From Polytrichum commune (taxonomy: Eukaryota > Streptophyta > Polytrichopsida > Polytrichales > Polytrichaceae), in NCBI GenBank assembly GCA_950295325.1, contig OX485806.1, positions 10,728,001 to 10,792,000 of the forward strand: 64,000 nucleotides of DNA, read 5' to 3'. Within the stretch, counting starts at the first letter, position 1, and each line of letters begins with the position of its first letter. Shown here piece by piece: positions 12,419 through 23,824 of this stretch. The position numbers were made by a program, and so were the translations under genes. The notes under the pieces are model-generated. The model made no database searches, had not been told where the DNA came from, and was given only the letters and a program-made list of their open reading frames with translations.

Positions 12419-13140
12419 GGGGGCACTATTCATTAGACCTTGACGGCTTGTGACCACTAAAGTCTTATTGATGGAAAACGCCAAGATTGTCCCGCTTCAC
12501 TTTACGCTAGAGCTCGAGGGCTTAAGAAACCCCCCCCCCCCAAAAAAAAAAAAGGTTTGAATGGATGAAAAATGTACATGAAGCCTACACGGAGTCTTAG
12601 ATGGCAAGTAATGAATTATGTTTCATGCTCATTCGTGTTTCGTGCCAAGCCCACTTCAAGAGGTGGATCTAATACGAAACTAGGAAAGCCGTAGCTCTTC
12701 AAAATCTCATAACCCTTGATGTTATTATAACACAATATGTAGAAGGCCCCACATGAGTAGGGTGGTGATCGATGGCATTTGGTTAAGAACCCGGTCATGT
12801 ATGACTTTACAATACACTTGAAGGCATGTGACCGAGCAATATTCATTTCTGTTGTTAATGGTACTATCTTTGGATGAGTGTCAGGGACCCTCACAATTTT
12901 CATAGTGGTAGCCCTTGACCACACCATAACCATTTGGAACCTAAATGGACGTTCTAGAAATGGGGACGTCGATAACATGTTCCCAAGAGCATAACCCTCA
13001 TCCTCCTTTGCCCTCGATTTAAGCCTTTAGATCTTCACGGTCATAAGGCATAAGGAGATAACACTCAAATGGTTATGTTTGATAACCCCCCTCAGACCTT
13101 TGAGCCTTATTGGTTACCCGGCTGAAGTGTAAAGTGGCCC
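12419..13140. mobile_element. Degenerate Tourist-like MITE (family A)
   Basis: The right end is GTAAAGTGGCCC followed by TAA. The left end is eroded but aligns with the other family members (GCACTATTCATTAGACC, then a GTGACCACTA motif). Internal segments follow the order seen in the copy at 14195-14696, including the AACCC(GG)TCATGTATG-like block and the AGGTGG(G)TCTAA motif. It directly abuts the next copy. Confidence 0.5.
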
Positions 13141-13144
13141 TAAA

Positions 13145-13812
13145 GGGCCACATTACACTAGACCTCGAGGGCTCGAAGGGCCAAAGAAATTCAAATGGAT
13201 GAAATACCTATGTAGCGTCCGACATGGCACCAAATAGATATTGTTTCAAGCTCTTTCAAATATTGCATCCAGCCCATCAAAAAGAGGTGGGTCTAACGTA
13301 GAACTAGGAGCCATGACTATGGATCAAATCTCCATTGGCTCCTAAAATTAATACATTACTATGATGAGGACCCGAACCTAAACATATGTTGTGGTCCCTT
13401 AATATGGTCCATTTTCACTTTTACACTGAACTTGAGGACTCATCAATTACAACACTGGATTTCTATTTCCTACGGTACAACCTTTGGAGGATTTTCAAAG
13501 GCCGGTTCACATGACGTCCCAAGTCCCAAGCCCTACATGGATGCCTACATGGCAACACTTTTTGGAGGTGAGGCTCGGGACTTGTGCTGAGAGTTAAGTA
13601 CATAAAAAAGGTAGACCCACCTCGCAACACAAGTCCCACAAGTGTTTATACATAAAATAATCGAGATCCCATAAAAAACTATACTTTAGTAAGCTCTCGC
13701 AGCTCAAAAGTTGGGACTTGTTGACATGAGTGAGACTTGGGGAGGACCCCATGTGAACCGGCCCTTAGAATTTCATGGTTGTTTCTCTTGGGTCTACGTG
13801 TAAGTGTAAGGT
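13145..13812. mobile_element. Degenerate family A MITE, split by another MITE
   Basis: It begins with GGGCCACATTACAC right after the TAA(A) that ends the previous copy. Its right part (AGAATTTCATGG, then a GGGTCTACGTGTAAGTGTAAG stretch) resumes after the element at 13500-13763. The right terminus is worn. An insertion into an older copy explains the split. Confidence 0.45.
13500..13763. mobile_element. MITE with GGCCGGTTCACATG ends, nested in a family A copy
   Basis: The left terminus GGCCGGTTCACATGACG and the right terminus CCCCATGTGAACCGGCC are inverted repeats, and the subterminal AAGTCCCAAG/GAGACTTGGGG also pair. Length is about 264 bases with no coding capacity. The target duplication is unclear. 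Confidence 0.65.
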
Positions 13813-14194
13813 ATGTGGAAAAGAACGTTTTGGTGTGGCTAATCACTAGAGAGGTGTTTAATATCTTTTTTGTGTTTGTAACAACTCCCCCAACTCAAGG
13901 ACTCCCACCCCAATCCTAGATTCTTTTAACAAGTGGAGGAACGAGTGACTCGTTTTCGCCATGTCACCTCTCTTATTGTCACATGAGACTTCCTACTAAC
14001 CTAAAAAGGTATCTATGACTTGTCAATTGCACTCCCGGTATGCCGTTCTAGAAGTAGCCACTTGCTCATACGGATAGGTCAACGAGTAGCCCCCTTTTTA
14101 AGCCTTGATGTTGGTATATAGTGTTGTAAATGAGGCCTCGTGGTTCATTGGGAGTTCGGAACCTCATTGTGTTAGCTAGAGAATGATGATTTAA

Positions 14195-14696
14195 GGACCA
14201 CTTCACACATGAGACTGAGAGCCCGTGACCATTATACTTGAAGCACTCTCATTGGTGGAAAAGGCGGAGCCCGTCCAAGTTCGCTTCACGCTACACTTGA
14301 GGGACCAACGGAGTATGTGAATGCAAGATGGATGTTAAAGTTTACGTGGATTCCTACATGGCATCAAATGGATCATGTTTCATGGTCACTTGGACTATTT
14401 TCAAAAGCCACCTCTTGGAGGTAGACCTAACACAAAACCCGGGAGATCGGGGCACTCGGAATGCTCACAACCGTTGATTTGTTTACTTTTATCATGTGTG
14501 AGGACCCGCATGAATAGAAATTCATTAAAATAGCATTTGGTTGAGAACCTGATCACATATGGCTTCACACTACACTTGAGGGTCCGTGACCACACTACAT
14601 GATTTTGGAGGTGTCTTGGGACGGCCTTTGGACACTTTTCTTTTGGGCTCTCACGATTTCATGGTCACGGCTCTTGGCTCGTGTGTGAAGTGGCCC
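14195..14696. mobile_element. Tourist-like MITE, family A, with TAA duplication
   Basis: A 502-bp element with inverted termini GGACCACTTCACACATGAG and CTCGTGTGTGAAGTGGCCC. It is flanked on both sides by TAA (14192-14194 and 14697-14699). A 3-bp TWA duplication and termini starting GGGCC are typical of PIF/Harbinger (Tourist) non-autonomous elements. It contains no ORF of note. Confidence 0.8.
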
Positions 14697-14976
14697 TAAG
14701 GCTAGTTCACACATAATTGGAAGCTAATCTTGCCCAATATTCATAAACCTTCCTTGTATCATTCTTTCACGATGACATCGTCATGCTCGTATTAGACTAT
14801 TTGAAAAGTCTACGATAAATGTGGTCAACATCTCATGCCACAGTAACAAATCTCCTTTGATGATTGAACTTTAAAGCTCTTGGAACCTAATTAAGCAACC
14901 TAAGCTGGGTCATTTAGTCAAAATAATTTATTCAAATGATCCCCAAGGGATTGGGCAACCAATGTGTGATGTCATT

Positions 14977-15164
14977 GGTCCGAGATGACCTTAAACTACA
15001 GGATGATGGTGGAGAGATACCCAAACCTCAAGGAAGAGGTTGGTGGTTCGAATCCCGGCTGTGAAATCTCTTCTCTACTTGACGGAAAACTTGTCAGGTG
15101 GTCAACTGCCTCCTGTGCTTTAGCGCTGGCTTGTCGACCTTCTGTCTCAAAAAGAAAAGAAAAA
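14977..15164 (+). mobile_element. tRNA-derived SINE with 13-bp target duplication
   Basis: The element starts GGTCCGAGATGACC, carries a perfect pol III B box GGTTCGAATCC at 15045-15055, and ends in an A-rich AAAAAGAAAAGAAAAA tail. It is flanked by GTGTGATGTCATT at 14964-14976 and again at 15165-15177, a perfect 13-bp direct repeat as made by LINE-driven retroposition. The A box is less clear (GATGGTGGAG region). A relative lies at 57701-57967 on the other strand. Confidence 0.85.
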
Positions 15165-15499
15165 GTGTGATGTCATTTGAAAATTCTTTTAAAAAAAAAT
15201 TTGTTATGTAGAGAATTTGCACAACAATCATGAAGTTATAGCATTGTATGAGCGTTTTATTCTGTACAATAAGTGTAGATGGAGATAACACATCATATAT
15301 ATCAAACTGCTTCAAGGAATTCGGTTTCTAAGTTTATCCAAACCATCATAGATGTTTTTTTAAGTGGACATGTGTTGATTAAAGGGGACATCCCACTTCT
15401 TAAATTCAATGTTGAATATGAGTATATGGGAGGATCTTCATAAAGCTATTCTGACACAACTCACATGTCTTCTCGGACCCACATCACTTCTAAAGTGTT

Positions 15500-15680
15500 T
15501 ATGATATTTAGTGTCACTTAATATGTGGAGTTATGCAATGCTATAACTTTTTACCAAGTTATGTTATTTATGTTTAAAACATATAAACAACTCATTTAAG
15601 CTTTGTTGGTAGCACAAGAGGCTTAGTAAGAAGTTATGACATTGCATAATTCCATATAGTAAGTGACAATAAAGACCATA
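15500..15680. mobile_element. Short MITE, TTTAGTGTCACTT-type ends (family E)
   Basis: Inverted arms of about 50 bases: TATGATATTTAGTGTCACTT on the left pairs with AAGTGACAATAAAGACCATA on the right, and the pairing continues inwards through GTTATGCAATG/CATTGCATAA. About 180 bp. A relative is at 21894-22104. Confidence 0.6.
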
Positions 15681-15935
15681 TTAAACGATGTAGTATTGGC
15701 TTAGAATTGTTATAAATAGGCATGTTGACATAGAATGTTATGAAATGTGGTATGTGAACCATGTCATTGAGGCATTGTGAATGGAGGGTGTGTCGTTGTG
15801 GGCAGACCACATCCAAGTTGTACGTTCACAAAGCCCCATCCTACGGTCTACGAAACTGCTCAAGCAACCCAAAAATAACTTTTGATGGATGAAAAATCAA
15901 CGTTTGTAAGATGAAGGGGTTGATTGTTCATCCCA

Positions 15936-16091
15936 TTGTATGGGAGCATTTGTTGTGGGATTTTGAAGGCTCCCAAAGGGTTCCTTAAGTTCCCAATGGA
16001 GTTCTCCGGAGAGCATAAGTGTGGAACTCCATTGGGAACCTAGGGAATCCTCTGGGAACCTTCAAAGTCCCACACAAATGCTCTCATACAA
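15936..16091. mobile_element. Hairpin (fold-back) MITE
   Basis: Nearly the whole 156 bp folds on itself. TTGTATGGGAGCATTTGTTG and TGGGATTTTGAAGG on the left pair with CCTTCAAAGTCCCACACAAA and TGCTCTCATACAA on the right, with further inner pairing through CCCAATGGAGTTC/GGAACTCCATTGGG. A transcript would be a long hairpin. Confidence 0.7.
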
Positions 16092-16116
16092 CTGGTTACA
16101 ATTCATTTCATTTCAA

Positions 16117-16259
16117 GGTTGGTCATCAAAAGGGGCTTGGAGTTGATGGCTAGCACCCTTGGTTCTACCTTTTAGAAGGAAGAGGTAGGAGTTTGACCCC
16201 CGGTTGGCATCGTCTCCTCCGCAAGCCCTTTTAATGAAGGACTTAGTTTGAAAAAAATC
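16117..16259 (+). mobile_element. Possible SINE-like sequence
   Basis: A GATGGCTAGCACCC stretch resembles an A box, and GAGTTTGACCCC about 45 bases later resembles a B box. It ends in GAAAAAAATC. No clear flanking duplication was found and it does not match the better SINE copies closely, so this is weak. Confidence 0.3.
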
Positions 16260-16477
16260 ATCCAAGATTTGTGAGTGGATGGAGGTGGAGATTTCATCCA
16301 ACATGAAGTTTTTCAATTTCTACTCAAAAGAAAGAAAAACCAAAAGTTGGGGCAACATAGGAACCTTTAGATATGTCATATTACAATCGACGACCAAGAT
16401 CTTCCTAGCCCCCAACCACACAGGAGGTGTTCACAACGCCTCAATGACACAAGTATGTGAATGTAACATGATATTAA

Positions 16478-17065
16478 GGGCCACTTTGCACACAAGTCCG
16501 AAGGCCCGTGACCATTGTGATTGAAGAGCTCTCATTGGTTGAAAGGGTGGAGACTGTCCAAGTTCACTTCACACATGAAGGTGAAGGCCTAAAGGCCCAA
16601 AGAAGACTTCATGGATGAAAAGTCTACATGGAGTCCTACATGGCGGACTTTGGATAAGGTTTCATGGTCTCCCGGAATTTTCGTCAAGCCCACCTCCAAG
16701 AGTATGAGCCTGACACAAATTCCGGGAGACCATAACTTTTATAATATTATTCCAACAAGAAAGAATGCATGGCAAGTTCCAGAACAAATTCTAGTATAGA
16801 TCCAGGACAAACAAACACCACCAAGTAATTCTCTCAAATTGATAGAGTTTGAGACATCTGATATTGAACCAAATCCTCCCCTTTTTTCCGCCAACATAAT
16901 ATACAATGGTCCCGCAACATGGTCCATTCTCACTTCACAATATGCTTGAGGGCCCGTGACTACATAAAACGGCTTTCCCAACACCCTTGGTACGGCCTTT
17001 GGATGAGAGTCGAGGGTCCTCACGATTACAAGGTCACGGCTCTTGGCTCATGTGGGAAGTGGCCC
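16478..17065. mobile_element. Tourist-like MITE, family A, with TAA duplication
   Basis: 588 bp with ends GGGCCACTTTGCACACAAG and GGGAAGTGGCCC, flanked by TAA at 16475-16477 and 17066-17068. The interior follows the family A order (CTCTCATTGGTTGAAA; AGTTCACTTCACAC; a GGGAGACCAT motif). It is the longest clear copy. Confidence 0.75.
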
Positions 17066-17373
17066 TAAGAACAACTCATTGACCTATACTTGACTTCCAT
17101 AAACAGTCACAGATTGCTGTAATCCCCTAAAATAAATTAGACCAAGATTGTGTCCAAATTTAGATGATCCTCTTCAAGGAGTGTATGCCATCTTCGGAGA
17201 TTTTTGGGCATAAGTTAATCTATCTAGATCCTAGTGTTTCCAAGTCCAACTAGTTATATGTTGTGATCTTTGTGGTGCATCTTTGTTAAATTGGAGTATG
17301 TTCCATAGATTCCTCTACAATGATTGGTAATTTTCATGAAGTCTTGAACTTGAACTGGTCATTTTGCAAACTC

Positions 17374-17705
17374 AACTACACTAAATAGGATATTTAGTGT
17401 TTGATACATTAAATATGAATGCATACACTATATATCAATAACCCTTTGAAAGTAAGTAACATTAAATGTAAACTCAAACACTAAATATCAACTATGGTAA
17501 TATGTGGAAGTTACATGTTTGAATTTAGTGTTAGTAAGGATATGCAAAAAAAAAAGGATATAATAAGGGAGGTGGCAGTAGGGAAGGTAGCGGCACATTT
17601 GTGTCTAACACAAATTGTCAAGGAATTGAGAATTAGTGTTGAGCAAGGTAGGGTGGTAACAACACTAAATATTATAAAACACTAAATATCCTATTTAGTG
17701 TAGTT
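17374..17705. mobile_element. MITE with ACACTAAATA-type termini (family D)
   Basis: A 332-bp element with a perfect inverted repeat of 27 or more bases. AACTACACTAAATAGGATAT plus TTAGTGTTT on the left is mirrored exactly at 17679-17705. No coding content. Relatives are at 18893-19279, 58653-59031 and 60328-60522. Confidence 0.75.
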
Positions 17706-18892
17706 CATATGTAACTAGCGGTTAGTTCTCCCGTTCATTGGTTTGAAGCTTCGTGGATTTCTTACAGTGGGAAGAGATTCAACGGTCAACTTGTTGGTGA
17801 GAGGGAATTATTTTGTAGGAGTGTGTATTTGTCATCTATCCATCCAGCATAAAGTCATAAAAGAGTGTGAAGTCCACATGTCACTTTATATTAGTTGATT
17901 TGACACTGGAATCAACCTCAAAGACCATGAGCTAGTTTAGTCCAAGTCATGAGAGATGAATCAACCACAAGTTTATAGTGTCAAACTTTTATGTTAGATG
18001 GATGAGAGATATGCTCCTTATGCAACAATTCCTTGTTGCTCAATCGATCTACAAGGCTTAAAATGTGGTAAGAGTGAGGGGACCAACTCTTACAAGCCTA
18101 GAAGAAAATAAAATATATAGATAGATAGATAGATACCTAGGTGAATATTAACTAGTGAATTGTGAATCTCATCAAATATAACACAATGCCTTTCGCTACT
18201 CCGATGTAAAAGGTATGTGGTAATGCCCCTATGCATTTACTCTTCTTGATTGGGCACCTAATTGAGCAGTTTGTGGCAAGGTCTTTAGTTAACAATTGAC
18301 AACAAAAAGACATGTGTTACAATGAGATTGGACTATGTGTTCACAATATATGAACCATTATGCATTCAGTTGGAAACACGATTAGGCATAATAACATTGA
18401 GTCTAGTGGGTGTAATCCCTTTCTCAGGGGGGGGGGGGTGGGGGAGGGCCTAACCCATGCTAATGTGTTGGCAATGGTCTATTGAGGATGATTCCTAGGC
18501 CTTCAACTCGCATGTTGGTGGTGACATACAACACATGTGCATGTGCCCCCCCCCCCCAAGTGTGGGCTTGGAAAAATAAACCTTGCAATGCAAAAATAGG
18601 CCCGGAAAATCCTATCTCTCGGTTCAATGTGATAGAGTAAACAATACTCATTTGTTAATTTGTAAGAGCACTCCAACATAAAAGGGGCATTGTTCCTTTT
18701 TGACTCCACAATGGGAGAGCCTAACATTGAATCATGTTATGGGAGGTTATGAAAGAGATTCTTCAGTTTTACCTCTTATAACCTCCACATCTCAAGTCCG
18801 TCTCTACATCTTGAAATGAGAATTGTCATGATTCGTCGCAATTGCTGAGCAAATAAGAAGTTAGAACATTCCCAATTCACTAAAATAGGTAT
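17706..18892. other. Intergenic, with opposed G and C homopolymers
   Basis: A run of about 12 G at 18428-18440 faces a run of about 13 C at 18547-18558, some 110 bases apart. An ATAG microsatellite lies at about 18115-18136. Around 18240-18365 there is a degraded copy of dispersed repeat K. No gene was seen. Confidence 0.4.
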
Positions 18893-19279
18893 AGTACACT
18901 AAACATTGTATTAAGTGTCACCAATTCTAATTGTCTTGATCAATAGTAATTGTAAACCCCAGTGTAGTGTCACCGACACTAAATGTTAACCTAACGTTAT
19001 TTGTCATTCCTTGTAAAACATTTTGGGCATCATATATTTACAATGTTGCAATTATTGTCATTTCCTAAGTGACAATACATCCACATTTCAATCATCCATG
19101 ACAACATTTCATCACATATTTGTTAGGATGCGAATTATACCAATTTTCATTTCAACAATTGACATTTACATGAACTAAAAGTAAGTTGGGATGAAAACAC
19201 TTATAAACTTTTTCATAGGAAAGTGTCACTTCAGTGACACAAAATACCACATGACACTAAATACAATATTTAGTGAAGT
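18893..19279. mobile_element. MITE, family D
   Basis: The left end AGTACACTAAACATTGTATT and the right end AATACAATATTTAGTGAAGTT are imperfect inverted repeats. The interior (CACCAATTCTAATTGTCTTG, then GTAAACC and TTATTTGTCATTCCTTG) matches 58653-59031 closely in the same orientation. Confidence 0.65.
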
Positions 19280-19636
19280 TATGGCCCGTTTCAATGATTG
19301 TGCTATGTAGCGGGACCCAAATCAGTCTCGGAGATTATATGCAAGATATTAGTAGTAAACAGAAGACCTTATGAAACCTACTTATGCTTAATATATAAGG
19401 CTACTCTTAAAGTTTGAAGCTTAAGTATGAATGAAAGAAGACCATACTACAAAGCTACTTAAGCTTATAAAATGAGTGCATATGATTGATGATCGGCACT
19501 TGGCAGCCCACGAGCCCTTTCAATTTTCAAAGCTTTTGGCCCTTGCAAGGCCCTGCCAAGTGTCACTCAAAGCTGAGTGTGGAGGGCCCGTATCAAAATT
19601 AACCCAATTCAATCCAAGGATTAGCACATAACATTA

Positions 19637-20122
19637 GGGCCACTTCACACACGAGCCAAGAGCCGTGACCATGAAATTGTGAGAGCCCAAAAGAGAGTGT
19701 CGAAAAGCCGTCCCAAGACACCTCCAAGACCATGTTGTGTGGTCACGGACCCTCAAGTGTAGTGTGAAGCCATATGTGACCGGGCCCTCAACCAAATGCT
19801 ATTTCAATGAATTTCTATCCATGCGGGTCCTCACACATGATCAAATAGAATAAACCAATAATTGTGAGTGTTCTAAGTGTCACGGTCTCCTGGTTTTGTG
19901 TTAGGCCTACCTCCCTCCAAGAGGTGGTTTTTGAAAATAATCCAAGTGACCATGAAACCTAATCCATTCGATGCCATGTAGAAATCCATGTGGACTTCAC
20001 ATCCATCTTGCATTCACGTACTCCGTTGTGAAGCGAACTTGGACCGGCTCCGCCTTTTCCACCAATGAGAGTTCTTGAAGTGCAATGGTCACGGGCTCTC
20101 GGTCTTGTGTGTGAAGTGGCCC
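19637..20122. mobile_element. Tourist-like MITE, family A, opposite orientation, TTA duplication
   Basis: 486 bp, starting GGGCCACTTCACACACGAG and ending CTTGTGTGTGAAGTGGCCC, flanked by TTA at 19634-19636 and 20123-20125. The interior reads as the reverse complement of the copies at 14195 and 55072, so both insertion orientations occur in the window. Confidence 0.8.
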
Positions 20123-20137
20123 TTACACATCCTTGGC

Positions 20138-21222
20138 CCCAACATAGTTTCCGTCACTAGTCTTGAATGCACAAGCTAATTATGGTCATGTAAAAAATGG
20201 CAAAGTGTATCACCTTGGAGATCAATACATGTAAATGTTCACATTCTATCAATAATTACACACATTCAATGATTTAATGATCCAATGTTGCAGTGTTTTA
20301 GAGTTGAGCAGAAACTCAAGGGACTTCAATTATATAAAAAAAAGGATGCTTAAAAATACGAAAGTTGTGTGAAACTGATATTTGAATGTTACAAAAATGC
20401 AAGTATGGGTGGCATGATTCAAACCTACATCTTTATCCTCCCAAAATTTGTTCCAACTATGTTGTCCACATATTGTTGAGGGAGATGATGAGCTTTCGCA
20501 CTTTTATATAGTCATAAAGAGCAAGGCGGGCATGGATTTTGTTGTTCCCCACAATGTTCCCCTCTGTGGGGACATCAAATTCCACTCCCATCTTGTCCTT
20601 TATTGTTGAGACCCACTAGGGAACATAATGGAAACGTTATCTACCACTTAGGCCTTTCTGGATTACAAAACATTTATGGAATGTAATATTATAACAGTGT
20701 AATATTTCTACAATGTAACATTAAAACACTAAAAATTTGAGATTTACAATGGGTAAAGTACCCATGCGCGGTTCCTGGAGCGGTGACTTGTGCATAGCCT
20801 AACATGACCATAATTAGCTCGTGTATGCAAGACTACATTAAATAGTCCTATTAGTGTGGGTGGAAAAGTAACGTGGAAACTATTAACATGGGCCACACTA
20901 ATTTTCTAGTCAAGGGTGGAATTAACGTGGGTTGAACACACTGGATCTTTCCCCAAGTCTTCTCAAAGACTTCCTTCCAGCACATTGAATATTAGTTATA
21001 GGACAAAAGTAGCACAAAATAGAATAATCACCCCCATTAATTTTCTAGGAAACAATTACTATGGCCCATGCTAATTTTCTACTAGAAATTTAGCGTGGGT
21101 TGAAAATTGACGTGGCCCGCGTTATTTCTCATTGTGAAAATTAGCACAGGCTCTAGAAAATTATTGTGGCCCACAGTCTTAAGACTATTTAGTGTAGTGA
21201 TGGAAACTATGTTAGGACATCC
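20138..21222. repeat. Composite inverted-repeat region
   Basis: CAACATAGTTTCCGTCACTA near 20148 is mirrored by TAGTGATGGAAACTATGTTA near 21198. An inner pair, AATGCACAAGCTAATTATGG at about 20173, is mirrored near 20807-20835. Between them are several ATTAGTGTGGG/CCACACTAATT motifs like those at the ends of the 59563 element. It looks like nested, eroded MITEs, and borders are uncertain. Confidence 0.4.
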
Positions 21223-21893
21223 TTGGATGCGTTCCATGGGACAAGGTATCAAATGAGCATAATTCTCCTTTAATTCCAAGTTTCCCAGTTCATGGGGAGC
21301 ACTCATGGTGCTTACTATGAATTTTCAACAAGAAGTTGTAAATTATTACAATATTCTAGTCACAACCTTTTTCTTTAGAAAAAACCATCATGTGGCCGCT
21401 TGGTAATGTTCTACAATGTATCGAGACTAGTGATAACCCGCCCTGGACACCAACTCCATGACTATATCATTCAACAAAAATATATTGAAAAATGAAATTC
21501 AATGGGATTTTCATTTTATAGTAATGAATTGTTAATGATACATTGAATCTCCTCTTGAGAATAAAGCTCATGTGAAGATAATTCTAAAAGCACTTCAATC
21601 TTCCCTTTCTCAATGTTGATTGTGTTAGGTTGATCCACGAACCTCACTTGACCCATCCAAGTGACATAGGTCCCCTCAAAGTGGACAGTGGTGATCATTA
21701 ACATTTTGTCTCCAATAACCAATGAGTTGCATTTGCGATCCTTATAATAATACAATTAGTGTTCTTGTTGAAGTACGTAGTTGCCCACCTTGGAGAAAAA
21801 GTTGGTGTTGGAATTGGGTGCTTCTACCTTATGTGTTGTGAACCCTTACCCCCAAAACTTTGTGATGAGGTTGAATACTATTAGGCTACAATG

Positions 21894-22104
21894 TTTATGG
21901 TGTTTAGTGTCACTTACTATTTGAAGTTACATAATACTACAACTTTTTATTATTAAGAAGGTAATTTTTTCCCAAGTAAAAGTTATTTATGTTATATGAT
22001 GTCCATAAAACCTATTTAATATTTGTAAATACACAACAAAAAATATCCTAAGAAGTTAAAATGTTGCGTAATCCCAAATACAAAGCGACACTAAATACCA
22101 TAAA
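21894..22104. mobile_element. Short MITE, family E
   Basis: Inverted ends TTTATGGTGTTTAGTGTCAC and CGACACTAAATACCATAAA enclose about 210 bp, with further inner pairing through GTTACATAAT and a GTTGCGTAAT-like block. Same family as 15500-15680. Confidence 0.6.
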
Positions 22105-23824
22105 TTGTGTAGCAACAAGTTTTGAGTGTAACTCAACACCGAGTTTCAAAACATTGTAGCTTCCGGTAGTAATTCTAGTCAAGTCTCAACTTATCCAACT
22201 AAGTCTCAATCAAGATAGAAGCTTTCCTTCATTTAAGTTATCCACATGTCAAGCATCTAGTGTCCATGGAGGTTTTTGGGCATGCATAATCAATTGAGAC
22301 CCTACTGGTGTTTCCAAGGCCAATCAGTCATGTGTTGTAATCTTCCGGTTTTCCTTCGTTAATTTGAGATATATTCCATGTAGTCATCTAAAAGGATAAG
22401 TTTTTTTCACGAAAGTCTTGAACTTCAAAAGTTCATTTCTCAAACTCAACCAATTCATCAGTAACTACAAGTTGGTTCATCCTGTTCATTGCCCGCAAGC
22501 ATGGGAGGGGCGTGTTTTTTCTTTTTTCGTGGCCCATACCCTCTCCCAGTTGCAAACAAAAAGCACCGCCTCTCCATGTTAATCAGATGATTGTTTTTCT
22601 TTACCCATCATGTCCACGCACACATGGATAAGAGGCGGTGAACATACATTAATTAATTATGCCAATTTGGGGCCATTGATGTTAATTACAGGATCAAATA
22701 TGATAAACAAGAAGAATTATGAGCTATGAGTAGTTCCCAACATTTTCACATGAGAATTCCATGCCTTTCACGAGTATTTGACCGGTATTTATGTTTGGTA
22801 CATTATTATGCGAAGGTTTATACCGGATTGTCTATTGTACAATGTTAGTAATGTAAATGCCAACATAAGTAAGTGCATAATGTATACTATTCTAAATATT
22901 GGCATTTACTATAAAGGGGGGGGGGAGGACAAGGAGTGATGTAAAGAGAGGGTGACAACTTAACTCCGAATTGCCCCCGGGACACCTTGAGGGGGTCACC
23001 TTTGGGTGGGAATGTACTTTAGAGCATCACCTTATGTCATCACCCCCCCCCCCCCTCCCAACCCAACATGCAAATTCTTGAAATATGTTTCAAGAAATGG
23101 ATAGGTGTAAGTCCTAATAGATTTTGCTTTGATTTGGGTTTGGTTCAAAGGAGAACGGTGTTTTGAAGTGCAGTTAATGTTCATAAAATATGACTAATAC
23201 TTGTAGGAGGAGGAGGAGGAGGCAAGTTTTCTTGTTCATTGTAAGTATCAACTATCTTTACCGTTTTGGGACACCACCCTAATTTAAACATGCTTCAAAG
23301 ATGACCTTCAAGGTCAATACAACAGAAACCCATCCTCTAGTCAATGAACTTTGACCCCAACTTTGAGAATTCAAGATTTCACATGATGTGTTTAAAAATT
23401 GTATATAAACATTCATACTTATGTAGGAGTATAATCCAACCCATCATCCAAAACCTAGAAAATAAAGGTTTCCATTAGTTGTCCCATCTTGGACATTTCA
23501 ATTTTGTGAATATAAAGATTTGAAGAAAGTATTGAAAATGGGGGATTTTTCTACCCACACCTCATTGTGGAGTTTGTTTCCACAAACAATCCTACCTCTT
23601 TAATATGACATGTTTGGTAACGAGAAAACCATTGTATTATCGAGGTGTCCCAAATTTGATACTATGACAAATTGGACCTCTTTGTCATAATAACAAGGTA
23701 CTTCATGAAAACACACATTATATATATGGCCACATATATAAAATATATAACCTTTCAAATACCTTTACAAAAATGTAAATTACTCTCATGAATCTACGTG
23801 GATTTGAAGAAGGGATCAATAGTC
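22105..23824. other. AT-rich intergenic DNA, no gene seen
   Basis: A G run at about 22917-22926 and a C run at about 23042-23054 face each other across roughly 115 bases, with GGAGTGATGTAA and TTATGTCATCACC near them as a partial inverted repeat. A GGA microsatellite lies near 23207-23221. No ORF of interest. Confidence 0.35.

Noticed and set aside
12616-12978. 120-codon minus-strand ORF
   Set aside because: It lies wholly inside a degenerate family A MITE; other copies of the family do not keep the frame.
15045-15055. B box as evidence of a tRNA gene
   Set aside because: No cloverleaf could be drawn around it; the 13-bp duplication and A tail show a SINE.
18428-18558. G run facing a C run, as another copy of the TCTC(G)n element
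   Set aside because: The left side reads TCTCAGGG but the right flank is CCCAAGTGTG, with no paired subterminal motif and no duplication. Kept only as a weak parallel.
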